Positions 41,678-49,688 of a stretch of DNA of 50,072 nucleotides are shown one piece after another. The notes under the pieces are model-generated. The model saw only the letters and a list, made by a program, of their open reading frames with translations, was not told the DNA's origin and ran no database searches. Source of the DNA: Fimenecus sp045655645 (lineage in GTDB: Bacteria > Bacillota > Clostridia > Oscillospirales > Acutalibacteraceae); assembly GCA_045655645.1 (NCBI GenBank), contig JAZOPS010000036.1:1-50072 (forward strand), read 5' to 3'. Within the stretch, counting starts at the first letter, position 1. Every line of letters begins with the position of its first letter. Both the position numbers and the translations under genes were made by a program.

Positions 41678-43963
41678 ATGGAAAAAGCTTTCTTGAGCAA
41701 TATAGATATTTGGGCAAAAGTGCTTATAAGCATTTCAGTTGTTTTATTTGTCGGTGCTGTAGTAATGTTCTTTGTAACAACCTTTGTAAAATCAAAGCGT
41801 CTTTCATTTGACAAAAAACTTTTTATATTTACTATTTCCACCGCAGTTTCTATATGGTGTCTTCAATTTGTATCGGACTATGTAAATAATGATTGTCCTG
41901 CTGAAACTTGGTATGAGCTTCTTGCTTTCAGCTTTTATCATACATTAAAGTCCTTTGGTGCCGAAGATAGCTTTCTTATGGGTGTACAACATGTGTTGAC
42001 ATTAATTCCTTCTCATAAGTTTTTTGAATATCGACTTTTTTCTTCTATTCTTGCTATCTGTGCACCAATTACAAGTGCAACAATCTTCTTTGAAGTTCTT
42101 TCAAATTTCTTTCCAAAGGTAAAACTTTTACTTTTAAGAATTTGCTTTTTCAAAAAGAAGTATTATTTCAGTGAGCTTAATGCGAACTCTGTTTCTTTGG
42201 CAAAAAGCATTATTGATACAGAAAAGGGGATATCACCAGTAATTATATTTACGGATGTTTATGCAGATAAGTCCCATGAAGATACATCCGAGCTTCTTGC
42301 CCAAGCAAAAAAGATGGGTGCAATTTGTCTTCGTGATGATATAATCCACATGCAAAAACAGGGGTTCGGTGAAAGAAAGTATTTTCTTATTGATAATAAT
42401 GAAATTGCAAATCTTCAGACATTTACAAAACTTACAGATAAATCCAATTATAAGTCAGTCAAAAAGTCAGAGATTTATCTTTTCTGTCAGGATTATATCT
42501 ACACAGATATAGAAAAGCAGGTGCGCCAAAAGATTGATGAAAATGAAAAATCTGTTGATGATTTTGTTGTTATACCGGTAAGATGTTATCGTAATCTTAT
42601 TACTAATATGCTTGAAAAAACACCACTCTATGAGCCAATTGTTCATCAGAGAGATGAAAATCCTGACGCTGAGCGTAATCTCAACGTTACTATTGTTGGC
42701 ATAGGTGATATAGGAACAGAAATGTTCCTTACAACTTATTGGATGGGACAAATGCTCAACTGCACATTAAATATCAATGTAGTTTCAAAAGAATCTGAAG
42801 CTGACTTCTGGGGCAAAATAGATTACATAAATCCTGAAATTCGTTATACTACTCAAGAAAACCATGAAATCTTAAGAGTTTATAAAAATAAAGAAGAATT
42901 TTCAGATCCTTATTGCAATGTGAAGTATTTTTCTTGTGATATTCAGTCAGATGAATTTCGTAAACTTCTTGAAGGTGAAGATGGTTGCAACACAATTCTT
43001 GATACTCACTATTTTCTTATTTCTCTTGGCTCTGACCAAGCAAACCTTTCAGTTGCAAATACACTTAAGAACAGAATCGGTAAATATCATATTGAGCATA
43101 AGGAAAAGAATGATAAAACTATTATCAACTATGTTGTTTATAATGCGGCGTTAAGTGAAACACTTAATTCAAATAAATTTGTTTGTTCTTATGATAATAA
43201 TCCTGATATTTATATGCAGGCAGTTGGTGGAATCGAGCAAGTTTTCCGTGCAGAAAATATCTTTATGAGCAATTATAAAGATGCAGGAGAAGCTGCAGCA
43301 AAAGACTATGATTCAATGCAAAACAAAAAAGACCGTGCCAAAGCATATAAAAAGAGACTTGAGAAAGGCGAATATGAATATTGGTCAAATCTTGCATTAA
43401 GATTACATTTTAAGTACAAGGTTTTCTCTGCAAATTTAATTGACCACTCAATTTTTGATGAGAAAAATAAATATATCCGCAGTACAGAGTTTGCTTTTGA
43501 CACTTACAAAAAATTGGCACGAAGACAATTCAACGAAACTTATACAATAGAGCAAGAAATGGAATTTCAGCATAATATGCAATGGCTTGAACACAGGCGT
43601 TGGTGTGCTTTTCTTCGTACAATGGGATACCGTTATACAAATGATTATAAAAACTATTTCAATGCGACTCAAAGCCACAAACAAATGGATTTAAAATTGC
43701 ATCCGTGTCTTGTTGAATGCGATAAAAAAGGTGTTCATGGCACTTTGGATAAGGAAGGCAAGGTTGTAGATTCTCTTGTTACAGAAGGGAAAAATCTTAT
43801 GATTAATGCAACTGAAGAAGAGATTTTTGATTTTGATTTGTTAGACCAACTTACTTGTGATTTAGCGAAGTTAAAACAAAAATATCCTGAATTAACAAAC
43901 TTCAAGCCTTACGACTTTAAGCAATATGACTATCCTAACAACGATTATCTTGATTACGTATAA
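41678..43963 (+). CDS. Membrane protein with Rossmann-type domains and divergent C-terminal RyR domain
   Basis: The protein has 761 residues. Three hydrophobic helices lie at about 12-36, 45-65 and 118-142, with a loop between the second and third. A first nucleotide-binding-like region (about 160-300) precedes a clear Rossmann glycine loop, VTIVGIGDIGTEMF (about 339-352). Near the C-terminus LEHRRWCAFLRTMGYRYT and LHPCLVECD (about 636-690) match the spacing of a RyR domain, as in the next gene. The layout resembles a channel or sensor with TrkA/RCK-like cytosolic domains, but no K+ selectivity filter is visible. It probably senses a nucleotide or related ligand at the membrane. GGGGGGAT precedes the ATG. 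Confidence 0.7.
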   Translation: MEKAFLSNIDIWAKVLISISVVLFVGAVVMFFVTTFVKSKRLSFDKKLFIFTISTAVSIWCLQFVSDYVNNDCPAETWYELLAFSFYHTLKSFGAEDSFLMGVQHVLTLIPSHKFFEYRLFSSILAICAPITSATIFFEVLSNFFPKVKLLLLRICFFKKKYYFSELNANSVSLAKSIIDTEKGISPVIIFTDVYADKSHEDTSELLAQAKKMGAICLRDDIIHMQKQGFGERKYFLIDNNEIANLQTFTKLTDKSNYKSVKKSEIYLFCQDYIYTDIEKQVRQKIDENEKSVDDFVVIPVRCYRNLITNMLEKTPLYEPIVHQRDENPDAERNLNVTIVGIGDIGTEMFLTTYWMGQMLNCTLNINVVSKESEADFWGKIDYINPEIRYTTQENHEILRVYKNKEEFSDPYCNVKYFSCDIQSDEFRKLLEGEDGCNTILDTHYFLISLGSDQANLSVANTLKNRIGKYHIEHKEKNDKTIINYVVYNAALSETLNSNKFVCSYDNNPDIYMQAVGGIEQVFRAENIFMSNYKDAGEAAAKDYDSMQNKKDRAKAYKKRLEKGEYEYWSNLALRLHFKYKVFSANLIDHSIFDEKNKYIRSTEFAFDTYKKLARRQFNETYTIEQEMEFQHNMQWLEHRRWCAFLRTMGYRYTNDYKNYFNATQSHKQMDLKLHPCLVECDKKGVHGTLDKEGKVVDSLVTEGKNLMINATEEEIFDFDLLDQLTCDLAKLKQKYPELTNFKPYDFKQYDYPNNDYLDYV

Positions 43964-43984
43964 AAGATAGTGAAAGGTGAGATT

Positions 43985-44263
43985 ATGTATATACCAAAAC
44001 CCATTGATACAAGTAAAATCCAATTACCTGATGATTTAGTTGCCCTTACAGAACAGATTGCAGAAAATGTCCACGAGGTCTGGGCAAAAGGTAGAATTGC
44101 GGATGGATGGACTTATGGTGAAAAGCGTGATGATGCAAACAAAAAAACGCCATGTCTTATGCCATATTCAGAACTCAGCGACACTGAAAAAGAATATGAC
44201 CGTAACACAGCAATTGAAACCATTAAGCTTATAATGGCTCTGGGCTATAAAATTGAGAAGTAA
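43985..44263 (+). CDS. Stand-alone RyR-domain protein
   Basis: The protein has 92 residues, almost entirely one RyR domain (ryanodine receptor repeat family, PF02026 by recollection): YIPKPIDTSKIQLP, ENVHEVWAKGRIADGWTYG, KKTPCLMPYSELS and EKEYDRNTAIETIKLIMALGY. In animals this repeat is part of the calcium-release channel; in bacteria it occurs alone or fused to Rossmann domains with unknown ligand. I chose the ATG at 43985 because AAGGTGAG lies upstream. It lies 21 bases after the membrane protein that ends in a diverged copy of the same domain. Confidence 0.88.
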   Translation: MYIPKPIDTSKIQLPDDLVALTEQIAENVHEVWAKGRIADGWTYGEKRDDANKKTPCLMPYSELSDTEKEYDRNTAIETIKLIMALGYKIEK

Positions 44264-44306
44264 TATCTCTTTGATTATACTTGTCTTTTAAAACTTTATA
44301 TAAATT

Positions 44307-44347
44307 AAAAAACTACCACGACTTTATCTGTCACGGTAGTTTTTTTC
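44307..44347. terminator. Bidirectional terminator between the two island operons
   Basis: AACTACC...GGTAGTT with an inner GAC/GTC pairing, followed by seven Ts and preceded by As. It separates the RyR gene (+) from the TIR-MORN gene (-). The rest of 44264-44429 shows nothing further. Confidence 0.82.
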
Positions 44348-44429
44348 TTCAATTTTACAAGTTTTCAGAAAAATAAGACCTAACAAAAACATAAAAATTC
44401 AACGTTTATCAAATTGTAAGTTCTTGGGC

Positions 44430-47400
44430 TTATTTAAGTTCAAAAAGCTCTATGATATTTGACGGGATTTCGTTATATAATTCTCTATCGATAACTTCAT
44501 TGTTTACAATCTCTGAAGTTTTATCATTAGGCATTGTAATTGTACCTGAAAGATTTAAATTCTTCTTAAAGAAATGTTTGTCAATTTTGGCATCAACTTT
44601 AAATATAACTTGATTAGAAGCTGTAAACTCTTCATCATTATTTATTTTGCAAATAATAATTCCATCAAAAATATCGTCATTAAATTGACCCTCGAATGCG
44701 AGATAATTGTCAAAGGTAAATTTGCCATATCCTTCGGGCTCGTCGTTTTTGAATTCGCCTTCATAAACTGTGCCGCTTTTGTATTTCAACACACCAAAGC
44801 CTTCTCTTTTGCCCATATTCCAGTCGCCATCATAGTATTCATATTCACTTGACTCTTCATAGATAAGCTTGCCTTTGCCGTGATATTCTCCGTCAACTCT
44901 GTCACCTGAGTATTTAGGTGTTTCTGGTTTATTCTTATGAAGCCACCCAAAAATCTTATGATTAGACCAGTCAAATGTGCCATTAACCCAGTTTCCAGTT
45001 GTTTTTTTTCCTCCCAAAAGATGTTTCTTAAAAAATGTTCCTTCGCCATTATAGGTATCATTTGCCCAATGGCCTTTATAATAGGAACCTCCTATATAAT
45101 ACAAGGTACCAATACCGGATCTTTTGCCATTAAGCCATTCACCTTCATATTTTTCTAACATATATCTATTTGCAGCATAGGTATAAACACCATAACCGTT
45201 ATAGTTCCCGTTAGCGAATTCACCTTCATAAACATTACCATTGGCATATGTGAGCTTACCTGAACCATGAAATGTATCATTAGCCCATTCACCTTCATAA
45301 ACGTCACCGTTTTTAAATTTCATTATACCAAAACTGGATTTTTTAGCATTTTCCCAATTACCATCAAAAAATTCAATATTCGAGGCTTTTTCATACAATA
45401 TTTTACCATTGCCGTAATAAATGCCATTTTTCAATTCTCCATAATAAATTTTGCCACTGGAATCTTTTTTTGTGCCAAAGCCATCTTTTTCTTTATCGTT
45501 TTCCCAGATTCCTTCCCAAAAAGTTCCATCTTTATATACTAATTTACCTTTGCCATTTCGTTTGCTATCTTTGAATTCACCTTCATAAACTTCACCACTG
45601 TTAAATGTAAATTTGCCATTGCCATTATATTTATCATCAGCCCATTCGCCTTCATAGACGTCACCATTTTTGAATTCCATAGTACCAAAGCCAGTTTTTT
45701 TATCGTTTTTCCACTCACCATCATAGAACTTAATATGTGAAACTTTATCATAGGTCAACTTTCCAGTTCCATAACGTTCACCATTAAGCCAATTGCCTTC
45801 ATAAACATCGCCGTTTTTGAATATCATTGTGCCAAAACCGATAATTTTATTGTCTTCCCATTCGCCCTCATAAGAAATCCAATCTTCCCCCTTGGCATAA
45901 GTGTATTTACCTTTACCATGAAATACGTAATTTTTAAATTCACCAAGATATACTCTGCCATTAGAAAAAGTTTTGGTGCCAAAGCCATCCTTTTCTTTAT
46001 CATTTTCCCAGATTCCTTCCCAAGAGGTTCCATCTTTGTAAACAAGAACACCAGTGCCGTGAAATTTACCGTTTACCCATTCACCTTCATAGAAATCCTT
46101 ATTACTACTTTCTTCATAAGTGAGTTTACCATTGCCGTTTTGGATGCCGTTTTTATATTCGCCCTCATAAACAACACCATCAACGGAAGTATATTTACCC
46201 TTACCATTCCCTTTGTCGTCTTTCCATTCACCAATATAAACTCCACCGTTTTTGAATTCCATAGTACCAAAGCCAACTTTTTTACCATCGACCCATTCGC
46301 CATCGTAAAAATTAGTGCTTGAAGCTTCATTGTAAATATATTTGCCTTTGCCGTTATATGTGTTGTTAGCCCATTCGCCTTCATAAACACTACCATCAGC
46401 AAATGTGAATGTACCTTTGCCGTTTTGCTTATCGTCTTCCCATTCGCCCTCATAAGAAATCCATTTTTCGCCTTCAGCATAAGTGAATTTACCTTTGCCA
46501 TGTCTTAAGCCGTTTTTTAATTTACCAAGATAAGACCTACCATTGGTATATTTAATTGTGCCAAAGCCATCTTTTTGATTTCCTCTTTCCCAAGTACCTT
46601 CCCAAGAAGAACCGTCTTTGTATTTACGAACACCTTGACCGCAAGCGTTATTATTAAGCCACTCACCTTCATGAAAATCAACATCACTTGAATGTGGATA
46701 AGTAAGTTTACCTTTGCCGTGCTTTTCTCCGGCAACCATTTCACCCTCATAACAATATCCATCATCTTTTTGGGTATAAACAAAATATCCAGTGAGCTTT
46801 CCATTAGTCATATTGCCTTCATAGCAGTCACCATTTTTAAATTTAAAAACACAATGCCCATTTGCTTTATGTTCAAAAAACTCGCCCTCTAAGTAATCTT
46901 TGGTATTGCCTTCACTATAAATCAATTTCCCTTTGCCGTGGAATTTATTATCCTTCCATTCGCCTAAATACACATTACCATTTTCATATTTACAAACACC
47001 ATAACCGTTTCGTTTGCCGTTGAGCATTTCACCATTATATTCACCAACGAGAGATGCATCATCACCTGTTAAGTCAATAACATTGAAATTTCTTCTAATT
47101 TGAACAAGCAGTTTTTCCATATATCCTTTTGATTCAAAGGGAATATATGTAGCCTTATCTCTGAAAGTATCTAACAAAAAGTTTTTTAATGTTTCTTCGC
47201 TGTCTTTAAAGAATTGTTCACATTCTTCAGATTCAACAAAAGAACCTTCAATTAATGCTGAAGGCATTTTGTTCGATAAATTTACACAAAAATAGTTTTT
47301 AGAAGACTCTGTTGTTGATAATTTAGCATTTTTTCCTAAGGTTGTAAGTATTTCTTTATAAATAGATTCACTGTTGAAGAAATTTTCGCTGAGATAAAAA

Positions 47401-47675
47401 ATAACACCGCTACAATGAGGGTTGTTAATTTTCTTGAAAACCTCATCGTCCCAGTCGTGACCTGCTGTTAATTCTTCATCATACCAGAAACGCACACCTG
47501 CCTCATACATTGAAGCTAAGTCGTGATACACCTTCTTGTAATCTTTATGAGAATAGCTTACGAAGATGTAATTCTGATGTTCTGCACATTTAGGCACAGG
47601 AACACGGTCACAATCTGTAATCTTTTCTGAATCTTTTAAATTTTCTTGGTATTCTTTACAATTAAAATTTAACAT
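44430..47675 (-). CDS. TIR-domain protein with about 32 MORN repeats
   Basis: The protein has 1081 residues. The TIR domain spans about 36-170: YIFVSYSHKDYKKVY, the BB-loop region FWYDEELTAGHDW (about 63-75) and SGVIFYLSENFF. Glu108 (in SESIYKEIL) sits where TIR NAD-cleaving enzymes have their catalytic Glu. From about 208 to 1035 roughly 32 MORN repeats follow (YEGEWxNGxxxGxGxxxx), which in other proteins bind phospholipids or act as rods. The last 45 residues lack repeats. GGGGAAAA precedes the ATG. It follows rtcB in the same direction by 59 bases. It probably cleaves NAD or makes a signal nucleotide when triggered; the MORN part may place it at membranes. Confidence 0.85.
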   Translation of the reverse strand: MLNFNCKEYQENLKDSEKITDCDRVPVPKCAEHQNYIFVSYSHKDYKKVYHDLASMYEAGVRFWYDEELTAGHDWDDEVFKKINNPHCSGVIFYLSENFFNSESIYKEILTTLGKNAKLSTTESSKNYFCVNLSNKMPSALIEGSFVESEECEQFFKDSEETLKNFLLDTFRDKATYIPFESKGYMEKLLVQIRRNFNVIDLTGDDASLVGEYNGEMLNGKRNGYGVCKYENGNVYLGEWKDNKFHGKGKLIYSEGNTKDYLEGEFFEHKANGHCVFKFKNGDCYEGNMTNGKLTGYFVYTQKDDGYCYEGEMVAGEKHGKGKLTYPHSSDVDFHEGEWLNNNACGQGVRKYKDGSSWEGTWERGNQKDGFGTIKYTNGRSYLGKLKNGLRHGKGKFTYAEGEKWISYEGEWEDDKQNGKGTFTFADGSVYEGEWANNTYNGKGKYIYNEASSTNFYDGEWVDGKKVGFGTMEFKNGGVYIGEWKDDKGNGKGKYTSVDGVVYEGEYKNGIQNGNGKLTYEESSNKDFYEGEWVNGKFHGTGVLVYKDGTSWEGIWENDKEKDGFGTKTFSNGRVYLGEFKNYVFHGKGKYTYAKGEDWISYEGEWEDNKIIGFGTMIFKNGDVYEGNWLNGERYGTGKLTYDKVSHIKFYDGEWKNDKKTGFGTMEFKNGDVYEGEWADDKYNGNGKFTFNSGEVYEGEFKDSKRNGKGKLVYKDGTFWEGIWENDKEKDGFGTKKDSSGKIYYGELKNGIYYGNGKILYEKASNIEFFDGNWENAKKSSFGIMKFKNGDVYEGEWANDTFHGSGKLTYANGNVYEGEFANGNYNGYGVYTYAANRYMLEKYEGEWLNGKRSGIGTLYYIGGSYYKGHWANDTYNGEGTFFKKHLLGGKKTTGNWVNGTFDWSNHKIFGWLHKNKPETPKYSGDRVDGEYHGKGKLIYEESSEYEYYDGDWNMGKREGFGVLKYKSGTVYEGEFKNDEPEGYGKFTFDNYLAFEGQFNDDIFDGIIICKINNDEEFTASNQVIFKVDAKIDKHFFKKNLNLSGTITMPNDKTSEIVNNEVIDRELYNEIPSNIIELFELK

Positions 47676-47734
47676 ATAATTTTCCCCACAAATAATAACA
47701 TTTGATTGTTTTTAATTTCAAACCCAATAAAATC

Positions 47735-48922
47735 TCAATCTTGTCCGTCTGCGGTTTCTTCGTTAAAGCTCTCTTTACTTGCTTTGAAATTATATACCGG
47801 TGTTGTAATATCGATTATCTCAACAGTAGGCTCAACAACATCTGCAATATCTTCAATGCTTCTGTATGCCATGGGAGATTCGTCTATTGTTGATTCATTG
47901 ATTGATGTTGAGAATATGCCCTTCATAGCCTCTTTATATTCTTCCAACGAAATGCTAACCTTTGCATCAGAACGTTTCATCATTCTACCAGAGCCGTGAG
48001 GTGCAGTAAAATTCCAATCAGCATTTCCTTTTCCTTTACAAATAAGGCATCCGTCTCGCATATTTATAGGAATTATCAACAACTCATTTTCTTTAGCTGA
48101 AACAGCACCTTTTCGCAAAATGTTATTTTCTAAATCTATGTAATTGTGAATTGTAGTAAAGCTATCTTCAACCTTTAAATTAAGGTGGTTAATCAAAGTT
48201 TCTCCCATCCATTCACGACTAAGTTTCGCATATTGTACTGCTATTTGCATATCGTGCAGATATTTCTCAAGATATTCACCTGATAAAAAGCAATTACCGA
48301 ACTGAAGCTTGCTTTCAACATCATTTGTTCTTATTCTTTTTTTTAGAGCTTCTTCCGGTGAAATTCCATTCATAGCAAAAAATGCTACTTTCTGATGATA
48401 CTGTGCAACATCTTTACCAAGACGTCTGCTACCCGAATGGATTATTAAATAACAAGACCCGTCCATGCTCTTATCAATTTCAATAAAATGATTTCCACCA
48501 CCCAATGTGCCAAAGGAACGAGCAACAATATCATATTGAATCTCATTATAACAATAAAGCTTTTCTAAAGGAATTGGCTTTATTCCTGCAGTTGCTTTTT
48601 CATGAATTGCAGCACCTGAAGGGATGAAAGTTCGTATGCAACGGTCAAGCAACGAAAAGTCTATCTCATTATCACTAAGTTTATAAACCTGCATACCACA
48701 ACCAATATCGCTACCAACATAGGACGGGTTGATTTTATCGCCAACAGTCATTGATGTGCCTACAGTACATCCTTCAGCAGCGTGCATATCAGGCATCATT
48801 TTTATTTTGCTTGTCTTTAATTCTTCAATATTACACATTGCTAAAACTTGCGCGTATGATTCATTATCCACAGTTTTAGCATAAACTGTTGCACTATTGT
48901 ATTTTCCAATAATATCAAACAT
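47735..48922 (-). CDS. rtcB: RNA-splicing ligase RtcB
   Basis: The protein has 395 residues, a short RtcB form. Metal and guanylate ligands are all present: MPDMHAAEGCTVG, YVGSDIGCGM (Cys), GTLGGGNHFIE (His), IHSGSRRLG (His), HNYIDLEN, and PHGSGRMMKRSDAK with the guanylylated His. The end has DESPMAYRSIEDI and TVEIID, both usual. RtcB joins RNA 2',3'-cyclic phosphate or 3'-phosphate ends to 5'-OH ends, repairing cleaved tRNA or rRNA. GAGGAAG precedes the ATG. It shares a transcript with the TIR-MORN gene. No archease, RtcA or PrfH gene is nearby. Confidence 0.93.
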   Translation of the reverse strand: MFDIIGKYNSATVYAKTVDNESYAQVLAMCNIEELKTSKIKMMPDMHAAEGCTVGTSMTVGDKINPSYVGSDIGCGMQVYKLSDNEIDFSLLDRCIRTFIPSGAAIHEKATAGIKPIPLEKLYCYNEIQYDIVARSFGTLGGGNHFIEIDKSMDGSCYLIIHSGSRRLGKDVAQYHQKVAFFAMNGISPEEALKKRIRTNDVESKLQFGNCFLSGEYLEKYLHDMQIAVQYAKLSREWMGETLINHLNLKVEDSFTTIHNYIDLENNILRKGAVSAKENELLIIPINMRDGCLICKGKGNADWNFTAPHGSGRMMKRSDAKVSISLEEYKEAMKGIFSTSINESTIDESPMAYRSIEDIADVVEPTVEIIDITTPVYNFKASKESFNEETADGQD

Positions 48923-49004
48923 TAATATTCTTCCTCACCAATATTGTATTTTCATAAAACTAAGATTAAGAAATATATTTGATAAATCTCAATACACAGA
49001 AACA

Positions 49005-49033
49005 AGTATATCACAGATATAATATTATTTCAA
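49005..49033 (-). promoter_or_regulatory. Promoter of the rtcB-TIR-MORN operon
   Basis: On the minus strand TTGAAA (49033-49028), 17 bases, and TATACT (49010-49005), with TG of an extended -10. The leader is about 80 bases. The rest of 48923-49123 is AT-rich with no other signal I can name. Confidence 0.72.
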
Positions 49034-49123
49034 CTTTGTTGTAAAGCATAAACAAAGTATGAAAAAACGTATTTTTCTCGAAGTGCTTGTCCAATTTTGT
49101 AGCATTTTTATAGTGCTTAAAAT

Positions 49124-49375
49124 GCAACGCTATTTGAAAAATGACGAATTGTATCAAATAGCGTAATCAATGCCAAATCAGATACCACTATTGACACAAT
49201 TTGTGTTGATAGTGGTATCGTTGTTTTACTGTGAAAATCGTAGTAGAATAGCCATTTAAAAGAATTAAGCGTTGCATTTGGGAAAACAAACAGTCCCTTT
49301 TGCAACGCTTTTATATTGCCTATTTACTTGATTACATAGAAAATTTCTCTAACCTATCGTCAGATTACTGATAAT
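49124..49375. repeat. Hairpin-rich repeat, copy 3 (right end of the accessory region)
   Basis: TGCAACGCTATTT...AAATAGCG starts the copy, as in copy 2. CCAAATCAGATACC, hairpin A and hairpin B (GCGTTGCATTTGGGA...TTTGCAACGC) follow. The end TTGATTACATAGAAAATTTCTCTAACC and CCTATCGTCAGATTACTGATA match copy 1 better than copy 2. A short minus-strand open frame within it is a by-product of the stems. 49376-49460 shows nothing recognisable. Confidence 0.85.
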
Positions 49376-49460
49376 TGTCTTTTTGGACTTTTTAGTTCGG
49401 ATAAGTAACTTTTCTGCCTGAAAAGAATTCTATAACTGATTGATAAATCTTCATAAATTT

Positions 49461-49607
49461 TTACTGAACCTCGCCCTTTACTGCAAGTTCAAAAGCAATT
49501 CTTCCTGAATATTTATCTCCGTTATCCTTTGCAGTTTTAATTTAACCGAAGACGAATACATCAAACAGGCGTTCAACTCTTGTTTCACAAGTTGAAGTAT
49601 CATTTTG
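49461..49607 (-). pseudogene. Possible decayed coding remnant
   Basis: On the minus strand one frame reads protein-like sequence (DTSTCETRVERLFDVFVFG), then a TAA stop, then IKTAKDNGDKYSGRIAFELA and VKGEVQ, then a stop. Residue composition looks like real protein interrupted by a stop, but the fragment is short and I do not recognise the family. It lies just outside repeat copy 3. It may be the disrupted end of a gene formerly at this site, or chance. No signal is visible between it and the next gene. Confidence 0.3.
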
Positions 49608-49688
49608 TCAATCTCTACAACACGATTATATGCTGAAAAACAACTGAGTTAACTTTATAGATATTTGCTTCATAAGTACGAGGTGTTC

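Noticed and set aside
45918..46322. 134-codon plus-strand frame opposite the MORN repeats
   Set aside because: It is the antisense of the repeat consensus (alternating Phe/Ile-rich units) and has no start signal.
44600..47050. Periodic DNA in the MORN gene as a CRISPR or satellite repeat
   Set aside because: The period follows the protein repeat, the frame is open throughout, and differences fall mostly at tolerated codon positions.
36570..49012. Shared CTGTGATATA in the promoters of both island operons as an island-specific regulator site
   Set aside because: It is explained by the extended -10 element; the zapA promoter outside the island has TGTGATAC in the same place.
49117..49305. 62-codon minus-strand frame inside repeat copy 3
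   Set aside because: It is made up of the hairpin stems and is not kept in copies 1 and 2.
33662..49375. Prophage or integrative conjugative element
   Set aside because: No integrase, phage structural, replication or conjugation gene was found; only repeats and the tRNA junction suggest mobility.
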